In this document: piece by piece, positions 14,949-24,892 of the stretch
Numbering within the stretch: the stretch's first letter is position 1
Layout of the letters: every line of letters starts with the position of its first letter
Source of the DNA: Serratia microhaemolytica
GTDB lineage: Bacteria > Pseudomonadota > Gammaproteobacteria > Enterobacterales > Enterobacteriaceae
Assembly (NCBI RefSeq): GCF_004011885.1
Contig: NZ_SBEF01000008.1
Coordinates: 1-34,067 of the forward strand
Direction of reading: 5' to 3'
Length of the DNA: 34,067 bases
Notes under the pieces: generated by a model
Databases searched by the model: none
What the model was told of the DNA's origin: nothing
What the model saw: the letters and a program-made list of their open reading frames with translations, nothing else
Program-made: the position numbers and the translations under genes

Positions 14949-16823
14949 TTAAACCACCGCCTCTGCCAGCCAGGTGCTGATCTGGCGTTGGATGCCTGCG
15001 GCATCCAACCCCAGTTCGGCACGGATCTCCTCTTGGCTGCCCTGTGGAATGAAATAATCCGGCAGGCCAAGGTTCAATACCGCGATATGTTGCCGTTTGC
15101 TGATCAGCAGTTCATTCACCGCACTGCCAGCCCCCCCCATGATTGCGTTCTCTTCTACTGTCACTAATGCTGTGTGGCTGGCAGCCAGTTCAAGCAGCAA
15201 CTGTTGATCCAGCGGTTTAACAAAACGCATATCTACCAAGGTGGCATCCAGTGCTGCTGCCGCTGCTGCCGCTTGCGGCAGTAAAGTGCCAAAGTTAAGG
15301 ATCGCGATGTTGTTTCCTTCACGTAGCCGCCGCGCTTTGCCGATGGGGAGTGGTGCCAGTGGTTGCAGGGTGACGCCAATCGCATTACCGCGCGGGTAAC
15401 GTACTGCACTCGGGCCTGCTTGATAGTGGTAACCGGTGTAGAGCATTTGCCGACATTCGTTCTCGTCGCTCGGGGTCATGATCACCATATTCGGGATACA
15501 GCGCAGGAATGAGAGATCAAACGCGCCTTGATGGGTTTGTCCATCAGCGCCGACGATACCGCCACGATCGATAGCAAACATCACTGGCAGGTTCTGGATC
15601 GCGACATCGTGGATCACCTGATCGTAAGCACGCTGCAAAAAGGTGGAATAAATCGCCACTACCGGTTTATAGCCAGCAATCGCCAAGCCAGCCGCAAAAG
15701 TGACCGCATGTTGTTCGGCAATTGCCACGTCAAAATATTGCTGTGGGAAGTCGCGTGAGAATTGCACCATGCCGGAGCCTTCACGCATCGCCGGTGTGAT
15801 CGCCATTAACTGGCGGTCTTGTGCTGCGGTTTCACACAGCCACTGGCCAAAAATCTCTGAGTAAGTCGGCAAGGCACTTCTATTTTTCGGTAAGCAGCCG
15901 CTGGCAGGATCAAACTTCGGTACCGCATGGAAGCTGATCGGATCCTGTTCTGCTGGTGCGTAGCCACGCCCCTTTTTGGTCATCACATGCAGCAGTTGTG
16001 GCCCTTTCAGATCGCGCATATTTTTTAGCGTCACTGCCAAGCCCTGCACATCATGACCGTCAACTGGGCCGATGTAGTTAAAACCCAACTCCTCAAATAG
16101 CGTACCGGGCACTACCATGCCTTTCAGATGCTCCTCGGTGCGTTTCATCAACTCTTTGATCGGCGGCAGGCCGGAGAGCACTTTTTTGCCCCCTTCACGC
16201 AAGGTCGAGTAGAGCTTGCCGGACAATAGCTGCGCCAGGTGATTATTTAATGCTCCAACATTTTCTGAGATCGACATCTCATTGTCATTGAGCACCACCA
16301 GAATGTCGGGAGTGATGTCGCCAGCATGATTCATCGCTTCAAACGCCATCCCCGCAGTGATGGCGCCGTCACCGATCACACAGACGGTGCGGCGGTTTTT
16401 ACCTTCACGCGCTGCGGCAACTGCAATGCCAAGCCCAGCGCTGATCGAGGTCGAGGAGTGACCGACAGATAACACATCGTACTCACTCTCTTCGCGCCAC
16501 GGGAACGGGTGCAGGCCGCCCTTTTGCCGAATGCTAGCAATGCGATCACGGCGACCGGTCAAGATTTTGTGTGGATAGGCTTGGTGACCTACATCCCATA
16601 ATAGCTGGTCAAACGGTGTGTTGTAGACATAGTGCAGCGCCACTGTCAGTTCCACACAGCCCAAGCCAGAGGCAAAGTGTCCACTAGAGCGGCTGACACT
16701 ATCGAGCAGGTATTGCCGCAGTTCGTCACACAGCTTTGGCAGCAGCTCTTTTGGCAGGGAGCGTAGCTCCTGTGGCGTTTCAGCCAATGCCAATGTAGGG
16801 TATCTGGTTATATCAAAGTTCAT
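14949..16823 (-). CDS. dxs: 1-deoxy-D-xylulose-5-phosphate synthase
   Basis: A 624-aa thiamine-diphosphate enzyme condensing pyruvate and glyceraldehyde-3-phosphate to DXP, the entry to the MEP isoprenoid pathway and a precursor of thiamine and pyridoxal phosphate. The start at [20 protein letters not shown] matches E. coli Dxs; a frame extension 38 codons upstream has no family match. Visible motifs are the thiamine-diphosphate region [17 protein letters not shown] and [18 protein letters not shown], then the transketolase pyrimidine part [19 protein letters not shown] and the C-terminal domain. Length fits the family (620 aa in E. coli). It is the last gene of xseB-ispA-dxs and starts 157 bp after ispA ends. 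That gap has no clear terminator. Confidence 0.97.
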   Translation of the reverse strand: MNFDITRYPTLALAETPQELRSLPKELLPKLCDELRQYLLDSVSRSSGHFASGLGCVELTVALHYVYNTPFDQLLWDVGHQAYPHKILTGRRDRIASIRQKGGLHPFPWREESEYDVLSVGHSSTSISAGLGIAVAAAREGKNRRTVCVIGDGAITAGMAFEAMNHAGDITPDILVVLNDNEMSISENVGALNNHLAQLLSGKLYSTLREGGKKVLSGLPPIKELMKRTEEHLKGMVVPGTLFEELGFNYIGPVDGHDVQGLAVTLKNMRDLKGPQLLHVMTKKGRGYAPAEQDPISFHAVPKFDPASGCLPKNRSALPTYSEIFGQWLCETAAQDRQLMAITPAMREGSGMVQFSRDFPQQYFDVAIAEQHAVTFAAGLAIAGYKPVVAIYSTFLQRAYDQVIHDVAIQNLPVMFAIDRGGIVGADGQTHQGAFDLSFLRCIPNMVIMTPSDENECRQMLYTGYHYQAGPSAVRYPRGNAIGVTLQPLAPLPIGKARRLREGNNIAILNFGTLLPQAAAAAAALDATLVDMRFVKPLDQQLLLELAASHTALVTVEENAIMGGAGSAVNELLISKRQHIAVLNLGLPDYFIPQGSQEEIRAELGLDAAGIQRQISTWLAEAVV

Positions 16824-16980
16824 TCGATATTCATGTCCGAGGTGTTTATGCTCAAAGTACGCCAAGTTACCGTTACAGAGCAAGTAGGCACGATTTGAGC
16901 ATGATATAAGTGCCAGTGCGGATAGGCTGAACTGCAATAGCGCTATGCCCAGTATTGGCTGATCTCACTGGCGTATCACG

Positions 16981-17889
16981 TTATCTATCACGTTCCACGA
17001 TAAAACTGGCCAGCGCGCGCAGCACTGCGGTGTCATAACCTTGTGCAGTCAACGGCTGTAGCGACGCCAGCGCCTGTTGCTGTAGCGCCTGTGCTTTTTG
17101 CTGCGCTTGTTGCAATCCTAGCAGTGCCGGATAGGTATTTTTGCCAAGTTGCTGGTCTGCGCCTTGCCGTTTGCCCAGTTTTTCCGTTTCACCAATGACA
17201 TCCAGAATATCATCCTGCACTTGAAATGCTAAACCGATTGCATCGGCATAGTGATCAAGCTGTGGCATCAGATGGCGACCGCTTTCTCCCGCTGCCAGCA
17301 CCGCCAGACGCACTGCGGTGCGGATCAGCGCTCCCGTTTTGTAGCGGTGTATCTGTTCCAGTGCTGTCAGATCAATCTGCTGGCCTTCAGCTTGCAGATC
17401 GAGTGCCTGGCCAGCACACATACCCGCAGCACCGCTGGCTGAGGCCAGTTCTGACAACATTGCCAGCCGGTCACGCATCGTGACATCCGGCATTGGCGCA
17501 TCAGCCAGGATCGAGAAGGCCAGTGTTTGCAGCGCATCACCGGCTAAAATTGCGTTTGCTTCACCAAACTTGATATGGCAGGTCGGTTGCCCACGGCGTA
17601 GATCATCGTCGTCCATCGCTGGCAGGTCATCATGGATCAATGAATAGGCGTGAATGCACTCCACCGCCGCCGCTGCGGCATCCAGGCTATTCAGTTCCAG
17701 CCGTAACATTTGTCCGGTGGCATAAACCAAAAATGGCCGCAACCGTTTTCCACCCTGGAGCACGCTGTGGCGCATCGCGGCCACCATCTCGCTCTGGTTG
17801 AGTGGCAATTCAGCAATGTAACCAAGCAGTACCTGATCGCTACGTTGACGAAAGGCGGTGAACTGCTGTTCAAGATCAGACATCTTCAT
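16981..17889 (-). CDS. ispA: Farnesyl diphosphate synthase (geranyltranstransferase)
   Basis: A 302-aa prenyltransferase making farnesyl diphosphate from IPP and DMAPP/GPP, feeding ubiquinone, menaquinone and undecaprenyl lipid synthesis. The two Asp-rich motifs are [14 protein letters not shown] (first, DDxxxxD type) and [12 protein letters not shown] (second). [11 protein letters not shown] near the N-terminus is the IPP-binding basic motif. The start ATG overlaps the xseB stop as ATGA, so the two are translationally coupled; a second ATG two codons later is possible. It is followed by dxs in the same direction. Confidence 0.96.
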   Translation of the reverse strand: MKMSDLEQQFTAFRQRSDQVLLGYIAELPLNQSEMVAAMRHSVLQGGKRLRPFLVYATGQMLRLELNSLDAAAAAVECIHAYSLIHDDLPAMDDDDLRRGQPTCHIKFGEANAILAGDALQTLAFSILADAPMPDVTMRDRLAMLSELASASGAAGMCAGQALDLQAEGQQIDLTALEQIHRYKTGALIRTAVRLAVLAAGESGRHLMPQLDHYADAIGLAFQVQDDILDVIGETEKLGKRQGADQQLGKNTYPALLGLQQAQQKAQALQQQALASLQPLTAQGYDTAVLRALASFIVERDR

Positions 17890-18152
17890 GGCTCAATATG
17901 TTGGCTAAAAGGCGATAGCGTCGCACTGTCACTGTTGTCATTCAGCAGGATCTGGACACGCTGCTCCGCCTGTTGCAGTGTCTGCTGTCCTTGACGAGCC
18001 AGTTGTACACCACGTTCAAACTCGTTCAGCGCTTGCTCCAATGGCAGTTCACCAGACTCTAGGTGTGCGACAATGTTCTCAAGTTCGTGCAATGCACTCT
18101 CAAAGCTGATATCCGGCTGTTTATTATCTGATTGCACAGTTTTTTTTGGCAT
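17886..18152 (-). CDS. xseB: Exodeoxyribonuclease VII small subunit
   Basis: An 88-aa subunit of the single-strand-specific exonuclease [23 protein letters not shown] and [20 protein letters not shown] are the family signature, forming a helical hairpin. The start is set at MPKKTVQSD, behind AAAGGGAAA; an in-frame start eight codons earlier lacks a good site and makes the protein longer than the usual 80 aa. It is the first gene of xseB-ispA-dxs and is divergent from thiI. Confidence 0.95.
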   Translation of the reverse strand: MPKKTVQSDNKQPDISFESALHELENIVAHLESGELPLEQALNEFERGVQLARQGQQTLQQAEQRVQILLNDNSDSATLSPFSQHIEP

Positions 18153-18264
18153 ACTTTCCCTTTCATATCCGATCAACGGGCTTATGGTTGCCTATCCTAA
18201 CGGATCTTGCCGCGCAAATCATGGTGCATCTGCACGCTTTTATGCACTCTGTAGCATCAGTTGG

Positions 18265-18273
18265 TGATATACT
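18265..18273 (+). promoter_or_regulatory. Candidate extended -10 promoter for thiI
   Basis: TGATATACT fits the extended -10 pattern TGnTATAAT with one mismatch. It lies about 140 bp upstream of thiI in the 260-bp gap with xseB. No good -35 is present, as is common for extended -10 promoters. A tiny ORF of four codons (ATG at 18301) with AAGGGA upstream follows it; its relevance is unknown. Confidence 0.3.
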
Positions 18274-18412
18274 CGCCGCCAAGTTCAGCCAAGGGAAACG
18301 CATGAATGCTTATTAACAAACAGTAGCCCTCTCACGCTGTAAACAGAGTTGCCGGAAAGCAAACAGATCTTTTTCTTTTATTTATCATTGACACCAAAAA
18401 ATCAAAACTACC

Positions 18413-19861
18413 ATGAAGTTTATCGTTAAATTATTCCCCGAAATCACCATTAAGAGCCAATCGGTGCGTTTGCGCTTCATTAAGATCCTGACTACCAATA
18501 TCCGTAATATCTTGAAGCCACACGATGAAACGCTGGCAGTCGTGCGTCATTGGGATTATATCGAAGTGCGCAGCAAGAATGAGAGCCTACGTCCGATGTT
18601 GGCCGAAGCGCTGACGCGTATTCCAGGTATTCACCACATTCTTGAGGTCGAAGATCGCCACTATGTCGATCTGGATGATATTTTTCAGCAAACACTGGCC
18701 GCCTATCAGCAGCAGTTGATTGGTAAGAGTTTTTGTGTGCGTGTCAAACGGCGCGGCCAGCATAGTTTCAATTCACAGGATGTCGAGCGCTATGTCGGCG
18801 GCGGTTTGAATCAACATATCGCCAGTGCGCGCGTTAAGTTGGAGCAGCCGGATATTACCGTGAACCTACAGATTGAGGATGATCGTCTGTTGTTGGTTAA
18901 AAACCGCCTTACTGGACTTGGTGGCTACCCGATCGGTACTCAGGAAGATGTGTTGTCGCTGATCTCCGGCGGCTTCGATTCCGGTGTATCGAGCTTTATG
19001 TTAATGCGTCGCGGTTGCCGTGTTCACTACTGCTTTTTCAATCTTGGCGGTGCTGCGCATGAAATTGGCGTTAAACAGGTTGCGCACTATCTGTGGAACC
19101 GTTTTGGCAGCTCACACAAAGTACGCTTTATCGCGGTCGACTTTGCTCCAGTCGTCACCGAGATCTTGGAGAAAGTCGATGATGGTCAAATGGGGGTGGT
19201 ACTGAAGCGCATGATGGTGCGTGCCGCATCACTGCTGGCTGAGCGTTATGGTATCGAGGCGTTAGTGACCGGTGAGGCTCTGGGGCAGGTCTCCAGCCAG
19301 ACGCTAACCAACTTGCGTCTGATTGATAACGCCAGTGATACGCTGATCTTAAGACCGCTAATCTCGCATGACAAAGAGCAGATCATCAAAATCGCGCGTG
19401 AAATTGGCACTGAGGATTTCGCCAAAACCATGCCTGAGTACTGCGGTGTGATCTCCAAAAGCCCGACAGTGAAAGCGGTAAAAGCGCGTATTGAGGCAGA
19501 AGAGTCACTTGTTGACGTTGCCATTTTAAATCGTGTGGTGCGCGAGGCCTGTAATGTTGATATTCGCACCATTGCCGAACTGGCAGCAGAGCAAGTGCAG
19601 GAAGTTGAGACGGTAAGCGAGGTTGGCAACAATCAGGTGATCCTCGATATCCGCACATTGGATGAGCAGGAGCAGCAGCCACTGCAACTGGCGCAAATCG
19701 AGGTGAAATCACTGCCGTTCTATAAATTGGGTAACCAGTTTAGTGAACTGGATCAGCAGAAAACCTATCTGCTTTACTGCAATCGTGGTGTGATGAGCCG
19801 TCTACAGGCGCTCTATCTGCTGGAACAGGGCTATCACAACGTTAAGGTTTATCGTCACTGA
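18413..19861 (+). CDS. thiI: tRNA 4-thiouridine synthase / thiamine sulfur carrier enzyme ThiI
   Basis: A 482-aa protein, the same length as E. coli ThiI. It makes 4-thiouridine at tRNA position 8 and delivers sulfur for the thiamine thiazole ring. Domains in order are an N-terminal ferredoxin-like region and THUMP domain (about 1-165, [20 protein letters not shown]), a PP-loop ATP pyrophosphatase with [10 protein letters not shown], and a C-terminal rhodanese domain with the persulfide cysteine C456 in [20 protein letters not shown] holds the second conserved cysteine. The ATG lacks a strong ribosome binding site (ACTACC precedes it), but homology fixes it. It is divergent from xseB. Confidence 0.97.
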   Translation: MKFIVKLFPEITIKSQSVRLRFIKILTTNIRNILKPHDETLAVVRHWDYIEVRSKNESLRPMLAEALTRIPGIHHILEVEDRHYVDLDDIFQQTLAAYQQQLIGKSFCVRVKRRGQHSFNSQDVERYVGGGLNQHIASARVKLEQPDITVNLQIEDDRLLLVKNRLTGLGGYPIGTQEDVLSLISGGFDSGVSSFMLMRRGCRVHYCFFNLGGAAHEIGVKQVAHYLWNRFGSSHKVRFIAVDFAPVVTEILEKVDDGQMGVVLKRMMVRAASLLAERYGIEALVTGEALGQVSSQTLTNLRLIDNASDTLILRPLISHDKEQIIKIAREIGTEDFAKTMPEYCGVISKSPTVKAVKARIEAEESLVDVAILNRVVREACNVDIRTIAELAAEQVQEVETVSEVGNNQVILDIRTLDEQEQQPLQLAQIEVKSLPFYKLGNQFSELDQQKTYLLYCNRGVMSRLQALYLLEQGYHNVKVYRH

Positions 19862-19887
19862 TAACCTAGGTTACCCTGCACCGGAAT

Positions 19888-19907
19888 GGGGAGCGAGTCG
19901 GCTCCCC
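19888..19907. terminator. Hairpin between convergent thiI and lipoprotein gene
   Basis: GGGGAGC (19888-19894) and GCTCCCC (19901-19907) form a perfect 7-bp stem with a 6-base loop in the 67-bp gap between two convergent genes. The position suits a shared terminator, but neither side has a good T-run. Confidence 0.45.
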
Positions 19908-19928
19908 TGAATACAAGGTCAATTAACA

Positions 19929-20360
19929 TCAGGCACCAGAGACACGCTCGACCAGTGATGTGGTGAGATCAGAACGGATGCGGCTACAGACTTTTGAGAT
20001 GCGGAATTGATAGGCTGGATCCATGATTTGATGGATCGAGTCACTCACCTTGTCGCGCACACTGATGTATAACTTGGCTTCGCTGACAATCTGCTCCAGC
20101 TCTTCACTGCGCTGCTGGTAACGTTTGGCATTGATCTGCCGTAGCGCATTGAGTTCCCTGACACAGCTCTGCATCACACCATCACTGCCAATCGATGCCA
20201 TTGCTTCTGAAGAGGGCGCGCTTAACATGCCACCGGTAGGTTTCGAGGCGGCTGATGCCGATGTCTGAGTTGTTGCTGGCGCTTTGCCGCTCTCATTGGC
20301 GCTCTGGCACCCTGCCAGCAACAGACAACTGAATGTGGCTACCGCTACTATTTTTTTCAT
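19929..20360 (-). CDS. Putative lipoprotein of unknown function
   Basis: A 143-aa protein with a lipoprotein signal (MKKIVAVATFSCLLLAGC, lipobox LLAGC, lipidated Cys at residue 18). The residue after the Cys is Gln, so outer-membrane sorting is likely by the +2 rule. A Ser/Thr/Ala-rich flexible segment (about 20-60) leads to a helical domain with LNALRQINAKRYQQRSEELE and two further cysteines (SCVRELN and KVCSRIRS), which could form a disulfide. I do not recognise the family. It stands alone between convergent thiI and the MCE operon, separated from the latter by 212 bp with no visible gene. Confidence 0.75.
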   Translation of the reverse strand: MKKIVAVATFSCLLLAGCQSANESGKAPATTQTSASAASKPTGGMLSAPSSEAMASIGSDGVMQSCVRELNALRQINAKRYQQRSEELEQIVSEAKLYISVRDKVSDSIHQIMDPAYQFRISKVCSRIRSDLTTSLVERVSGA

Positions 20361-20572
20361 TACTCAAAAACTCCGGGAAGCAAGGGAATGGCGCGATTTA
20401 CCGCTGTGAGAGAGCCTTGTGTAGCATAAAATAATCAGTAGCTGCTTGACAAGACTTATCATCGCGCAGTATCCGCACAAGTCAGCACAATCTGTGCCAT
20501 CTTAACCGCCTATCCAGTTGGGCCACGTTAATCGCCAATTGATCAACCGCGTGAACATTACACCACAACCGA

Positions 20573-21202
20573 TTAATTCCTCACCTGTTGTGTTGTCCAG
20601 TTAACCATGCTTGCTGCTAGCTGATCGCTTGCGTTGCCAAACGCTTTTACCACCAGTTGCATGTTTCGCCCTTCGATCGGTTGACGCACCACAAAACTGC
20701 GGCTGGCAACCACTCGGCGATCAGAGACGCGCAGGATGCGCGCATCGAAACGGATCACCACCTCGCCCTGCTTGCCTTGATAGATGCTCTGGAACGATGT
20801 CAGATCCCCACCAAGCTCATAGTCAGCCTGAAGATTATCTTCATCACTGCTTACCGAGCGGAAATAGCCATGAGCACGAAACTCCTGGATCAAACGGTTA
20901 CGTAGTAGCGCTGGTGTTGGATCACTCCAGCGAGCACCACTGTAAACAGTGATCTCTGAGCCTTGTGGCTGTACCGCAATTCTGGCTCCAGCCAAGAACT
21001 GGCTGGTATTCGGCTGGGCGATACGGAGTGAACGGTTAAGCGGTTTCGTTGCCGTTGCCGTTGCCACGCCCGGTTTAGCGGGTAACAGATAAACTTGTGA
21101 CACTGGGCTTTCCGGTATGATGGTACAACCGGCCAGAATCATCACCAGCAGCAACGGCAGGTAGCGACGCCAACTGTTCGCCATCAGATTGAAGTAACGC
21201 AT
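20573..21202 (-). CDS. PqiC-like ABC-transport auxiliary lipoprotein of MCE system
   Basis: A 209-aa outer-membrane lipoprotein candidate. The signal peptide LPLLLVMILAGC contains the lipobox LAGC. The mature part has VSQVYLLPAKP and the ABC-type transport auxiliary domain pattern (SLRIAQP...LAGARIAVQPQGSEITVYSGARWSDPTPALLRNRLIQE), as in PqiC. In PqiABC-type systems this lipoprotein anchors the MCE bridge to the outer membrane. Its ATG overlaps the MCE gene stop as TAATG, giving coupling. A shorter start at MANSWRR, six codons in, is possible. It is the last gene of the four-gene operon. Confidence 0.85.
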   Translation of the reverse strand: MRYFNLMANSWRRYLPLLLVMILAGCTIIPESPVSQVYLLPAKPGVATATATKPLNRSLRIAQPNTSQFLAGARIAVQPQGSEITVYSGARWSDPTPALLRNRLIQEFRAHGYFRSVSSDEDNLQADYELGGDLTSFQSIYQGKQGEVVIRFDARILRVSDRRVVASRSFVVRQPIEGRNMQLVVKAFGNASDQLAASMVNWTTQQVRN

Positions 21203-22140
21203 TATGGGGTAAACTCCTTAGTTCGCTCACGGCCTCTTAACAGTGCTGAGGGATTCTCTTCCAAACGATTGACTGCGGCGCGCAGCGCAACCAGTGTGCG
21301 GCGCAACTCATCCACCGCTGGGCCAAAATCTTTAAATCCTTGTATGCCACTGTTCAATGATTCCTGGTTGTCGCGTAGTAGCCGGTTGAGAATGGCACTG
21401 CTTTTTTCCAGCGATGCCATGGTGTTGGTTGCCGAACCGACCAACTGTCTGCCCTGCCCTTGTAGTAACCTGTTGGCATTGCTCATCAACTGACTGGTCT
21501 GTAGCAACGTCTCGTTGCCCTGTTTAGTGACCACGACCAGTTGCTGCAAAATGGTGCGGATGTCTTCATGCTGTTCGGCAATGGTATCGGTGATCTTATC
21601 CAGATTTTCCAGGGTATTGGTCAACCGCTGTTGGTTGGTTGGCGTTAAAACCTGATTGAGCCGGATCAATACCTCGTTAATATTAGTCACAATGTCTTCA
21701 CCATTACTAATAAATTGGCTCAACGGTGAAGGCGTGGCGATGATCACCGGGATTTGGTTGTTCACGCCGCGCAGCAGCGGGCTGCCCTCACCACCACCGA
21801 TCAGTTGAATATTCGAGGTGCCGGTAATACCCGCTACCGCCAAACGTGCCTGAGTATCCTGACGAATAGGTGCCGAAGCAGAGACTCGAATGCGCGCCCA
21901 TACGCGGCTGGGTACTTCACGATCTAACCGCAACTGCACCACTTCACCAATGCGGATACCGCTGTAATTGACGGTGCTGCCCTGTGACAATCCACTCACC
22001 GGTTCATTAAATACGATATCAACCAATTTAAACTCACGGTCACTGCCAGAGTTGGTTAACCACAGGCTGAACATCAGCACGGCGCTGAAAATTAGCACGC
22101 TAAACAGCCCAATCAACACATGGTGAGCTCGGGTCTCCAT
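21202..22140 (-). CDS. MCE-domain (MlaD-like) lipid transport protein
   Basis: A 312-aa inner-membrane-anchored periplasmic protein. One N-terminal transmembrane helix (about 8-30, HHVLIGLFSVLIFSAVLMFS) is followed by a single MCE domain (about 38-120, with FNEPVSGLSQGSTVNYSGIR and VAGITGTSNIQLIGG). A long helical C-terminal part (about 150-300) is predicted to form the needle of an MCE hexamer. MCE proteins carry phospholipids between the membranes. It starts 3 bp after the ATPase stop and is coupled to the following lipoprotein. Having one MCE domain and a long helical tail, it resembles PqiB/LetB less than the single-domain MlaD-type class. Confidence 0.9.
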   Translation of the reverse strand: METRAHHVLIGLFSVLIFSAVLMFSLWLTNSGSDREFKLVDIVFNEPVSGLSQGSTVNYSGIRIGEVVQLRLDREVPSRVWARIRVSASAPIRQDTQARLAVAGITGTSNIQLIGGGEGSPLLRGVNNQIPVIIATPSPLSQFISNGEDIVTNINEVLIRLNQVLTPTNQQRLTNTLENLDKITDTIAEQHEDIRTILQQLVVVTKQGNETLLQTSQLMSNANRLLQGQGRQLVGSATNTMASLEKSSAILNRLLRDNQESLNSGIQGFKDFGPAVDELRRTLVALRAAVNRLEENPSALLRGRERTKEFTP

Positions 22141-22143
22141 CGA

Positions 22144-22944
22144 TTATTTCCTCTCAGGTATATTGGTAACGGCCTGCTGTGCTGCTCTGCCTCGTGGGCC
22201 ATGAAAATAGTCCTGGATCCAGCGATCATCAGTTGCTGCCACAACATCCAGCGAATCGACCACCAGCACCCGCTTTTGTGATAACACCGCCACGCGGTCA
22301 CAGATGGTGTAAAGCGTGTCAAGATCATGAGTGACCAGAAATACCGTCAACCCCAGTGCATCACGCAAAGTAAGAATCAGGTTATCAAACGCGGCTGCGC
22401 CGATGGGATCTAACCCGGCTGTCGGTTCATCGAGAAACAGAATTTCCGGATCGAGTGCCAACGCTCTGGCTAACGCCGCACGTTTCACCATGCCGCCAGA
22501 GAGCGAGGCCGGATACTTGCTCCCCGCATTGGCCGGTAAGCCCGCCAATGCCAGCTTGACCTGTGCCAGCGCTTCGGCTTCACTACGTGGCAAGCCTACA
22601 TACTCAATCAACGGCAGAGCGACATTTTCAGTTACTGTCAATGAACTAAACAACGCACCACGCTGAAACAGCACACCAAACCGCCGCTCCAGCGCTGAAC
22701 GCCGCGATCCAGTGAGTGCCAGTAGATCCTCACCAAAAACCTCTATCTTCCCTGCATTGGGTCGACGCAAACCAACGATGGTGCGCAGCAGTACCGATTT
22801 ACCGGTGCCTGAACCACCAACAATGCCGAGTATCTCGCCACGGCGCACATCCAGATCAAGGTTGTCATGCACACACTGTTGACCAAAACAGTTGCGTAAC
22901 TGACGGATACGAATGATTGACTCTGCCATCTGCTGTTTCACCAT
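22144..22944 (-). CDS. ATP-binding protein of MCE lipid transporter (MlaF-like)
   Basis: A 266-aa ABC ATPase with Walker A GGSGTGKSVLLRTIVG, Q-loop FQRGALFSSLTVTENVALPL, signature LSGGMVKRAALARAL, Walker B ILFLDEPTAGLDP and the switch histidine in FLVTHDLDT. The LSGGM signature and TAGLDPIGA stretch are typical of MlaF-type ATPases. It energises phospholipid movement through the permease. The gene overlaps the permease gene by 7 bp; an internal ATG at MAESIIRI (22929) is an alternative start. The C-terminal tail is short and contains no extra domain. Confidence 0.93.
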   Translation of the reverse strand: MVKQQMAESIIRIRQLRNCFGQQCVHDNLDLDVRRGEILGIVGGSGTGKSVLLRTIVGLRRPNAGKIEVFGEDLLALTGSRRSALERRFGVLFQRGALFSSLTVTENVALPLIEYVGLPRSEAEALAQVKLALAGLPANAGSKYPASLSGGMVKRAALARALALDPEILFLDEPTAGLDPIGAAAFDNLILTLRDALGLTVFLVTHDLDTLYTICDRVAVLSQKRVLVVDSLDVVAATDDRWIQDYFHGPRGRAAQQAVTNIPERK

Positions 22945-24083
22945 CCCATCTCCATAAAGAACAGTGCCGCGACAGCATCAAGCAAGATCACCACAAAAAT
23001 GGAGTGAACCACACTGGCGGTCGTGTGAATGCCCACTGACTCGGCGCTGCCGGAAACTTTAAATCCTTCCAGACAGCCGATGATCGCGATCAGAAAAGCA
23101 AAAATTGGCGCTTTACTCATCCCGACCAGAAAATGCTGAAAGGCATCACTTGACTGCATGATGGAGAGAAACATGGTTGGCGAGATGTCGAGCGTCAGTG
23201 CACACACCACCATGCCACCGAAGATGCCACTGATAATGCCAATAAAGGTCAACATCGGCAGTGCCAGCAGGAGCGCCAACACCCGAGGCAACACCAGCAG
23301 CTCAACCGGGTTTAGCCCTAATGTCTGGATCGCATCCAGCTCTTCATTGGCCTTCATCAAACCAATCTCGGCCGTAAAAGCACTGGCCGTGCGACCAGCC
23401 ATCAATATCGCACAGAGAAGTACGGCAAATTCGCGCAGAAACGAGAACACCACAAGGTGAACGGTGAAAATAGTCGCGCCAAAAACACTCAGTACTGTCG
23501 ACCCCAAAAAGGCGATCACCGCTCCAACCAGAAAGGTGAGCAGCATGATGATTGGCACCGCATTTAAACCAATCTGTTGCAGATTGGCCACCAGCGATGT
23601 GACACGCCAGCGCGCAGGCCGTGGCAGCACGCTCAATAACGTCTGTAAGGTCAAGCCAATAAACGCAAGTAGTGCCAACAAATTATGCCAAAAACCTTCT
23701 ATCGAACGGCCGACAGTCGCCAGCAATTCCAACAGCAATCCCGGTGGTTTTTCACTCGGCGGTGGCGTAAATCCTCGCAATGAATGCGCCACCGTCGCTA
23801 ATAATACCCGGCGTTCCGGTGCAAGGTGCGGGGCAATTTGCTCCAGCACGGCGACACGCTGTTCACCAAGCAATTTGACCAGTAGCGCAGCTCCTGAGGT
23901 ATCGAGTGCTTTTAATTGGCTAAAATCGAAGGTTGTCTGTACATCGAGACGCGCAGCTAATTGCGTCACTGCGGGTTCTAGCAAGCGATAGTGAATGAGT
24001 GTCCACTCTCCGCTGATCACAACGCGGGTAGGATGAAGCTGTTCACTCCAGGTGAGTAATGTTCCAAGTTGCTGTTGTGTCAT
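22938..24083 (-). CDS. MlaE-like permease with N-terminal STAS domain
   Basis: A 381-aa inner-membrane protein. Residues about 1-80 are a STAS-like domain (TFDFSQLKALDTSGAALLVK), comparable to a fused MlaB, and residues about 120-381 are the MlaE permease with several hydrophobic helices (IIMLLTFLVGAVIAFLGS, AILMAGRTASAFTAEIGLMK, FVVILLDAVAALFFMEMGW). It is the first gene of the operon permease-ATPase-MCE-lipoprotein. It differs from the E. coli mlaFEDCB arrangement in having the STAS part fused and in lacking a periplasmic MlaC-type carrier gene in this cluster. It matches a type known in other gammaproteobacteria, from memory. Confidence 0.9.
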   Translation of the reverse strand: MTQQQLGTLLTWSEQLHPTRVVISGEWTLIHYRLLEPAVTQLAARLDVQTTFDFSQLKALDTSGAALLVKLLGEQRVAVLEQIAPHLAPERRVLLATVAHSLRGFTPPPSEKPPGLLLELLATVGRSIEGFWHNLLALLAFIGLTLQTLLSVLPRPARWRVTSLVANLQQIGLNAVPIIMLLTFLVGAVIAFLGSTVLSVFGATIFTVHLVVFSFLREFAVLLCAILMAGRTASAFTAEIGLMKANEELDAIQTLGLNPVELLVLPRVLALLLALPMLTFIGIISGIFGGMVVCALTLDISPTMFLSIMQSSDAFQHFLVGMSKAPIFAFLIAIIGCLEGFKVSGSAESVGIHTTASVVHSIFVVILLDAVAALFFMEMGW

Positions 24084-24462
24084 AAAAACCGGTTACCTCA
24101 TGCCAGACAGTTGCGCGGTTTGCTCACTGTTGGCGCTGCTGCTCTGCCTGCATAACGCACGATATTATGTTAACAATCGATCCAATTTACTGATCGGTAA
24201 TGACGCTCCCTGCTCAGGCTGATGACAATACACCAACGTGCGAGGATATCATCAATAGCCTCTGTAAGTACCATAACATACCACTTTAGGATTATAAAAC
24301 GAGCAGCTTACTGACTAGTTACTCTATCTATCAACTAGCGTAGCGCTTTTAAGATGGTTTGCTATCCTATCGCTCTCAGGCAATAAGTAACATAACATTT
24401 CGCAACGAGGCGTGGGAAAGGGGCGCAGGGCAGGAACAATCGCCCACTCTGCGCAACATCAC
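24084..24462. other. Intergenic region between MCE operon and tmaR
   Basis: These 379 bp should contain the minus-strand promoter of the MCE operon and the 3' untranslated region of tmaR. I see no gene, tRNA or clear sigma-70 promoter. GCGCAG (24423-24428) and CTGCGC (24449-24454) could form the stem of a weak terminator for tmaR, without a strong T-run. Confidence 0.4.
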
Positions 24463-24780
24463 TTACTTGATCTCACCCATAGCTTTTAACTTGCTGGAGA
24501 GATCACGGCGCTCTTTCGACAGCTCGGCATTCTTGATGATGTAGTCGTCAACACGATCTTCATAGTCACTACGCATATTGGCGATAATGTTCTGAATATC
24601 CTCAATAGTCATGCCTGGTTTGATATATTGGCTCAGATTATCGAGCAGTAACACACGCTTCTGGTTGTCGCGGATTTTCTTCTCATTATCGACAATTTCA
24701 CGCTGCAACTTATTTTTACGGCGGAATATACGCACAAACTCCAGGACGTTCTGGAAACTTGGCTTACTTGCATTATCCAT
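24463..24780 (-). CDS. tmaR: Pole-localizer protein TmaR (formerly YeeX, DUF496)
   Basis: A 105-aa, almost entirely helical protein with strong likeness to E. coli Yee[57 protein letters not shown] and [20 protein letters not shown]. In E. coli it forms polar assemblies and sequesters PTS Enzyme I, controlling sugar uptake. Start ATG follows AAAGGTG at 5 bp. It is monocistronic in the same direction as ndh upstream, from which it is separated by 112 bp containing a hairpin. Confidence 0.95.
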   Translation of the reverse strand: MDNASKPSFQNVLEFVRIFRRKNKLQREIVDNEKKIRDNQKRVLLLDNLSQYIKPGMTIEDIQNIIANMRSDYEDRVDDYIIKNAELSKERRDLSSKLKAMGEIK

Positions 24781-24848
24781 ACTTACACCTTTGCGTTAGT
24801 AGTACACAGATTGTTGATTCACTGACGTTCACCAAGATACCAGTTTGT

Positions 24849-24882
24849 GGACGGTAGCGCTAATCCGTTAATGTTACCGTCC
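24849..24882 (-). terminator. Hairpin downstream of ndh
   Basis: GGACGGTA (24849-24856) and TACCGTCC (24875-24882) are perfect 8-bp arms around an 18-base loop, starting 11 bp past the ndh stop. The position suits a terminator, but no T-run follows on the minus strand, so it could be a 3'-end stabilising stem. Confidence 0.4.
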
Positions 24883-24892
24883 TACATGACTA

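Noticed and set aside
18177..18412. Thiamine pyrophosphate riboswitch upstream of thiI
   Set aside because: I found no THI-box core in this leader; only a possible extended -10 and a tiny ORF are visible.
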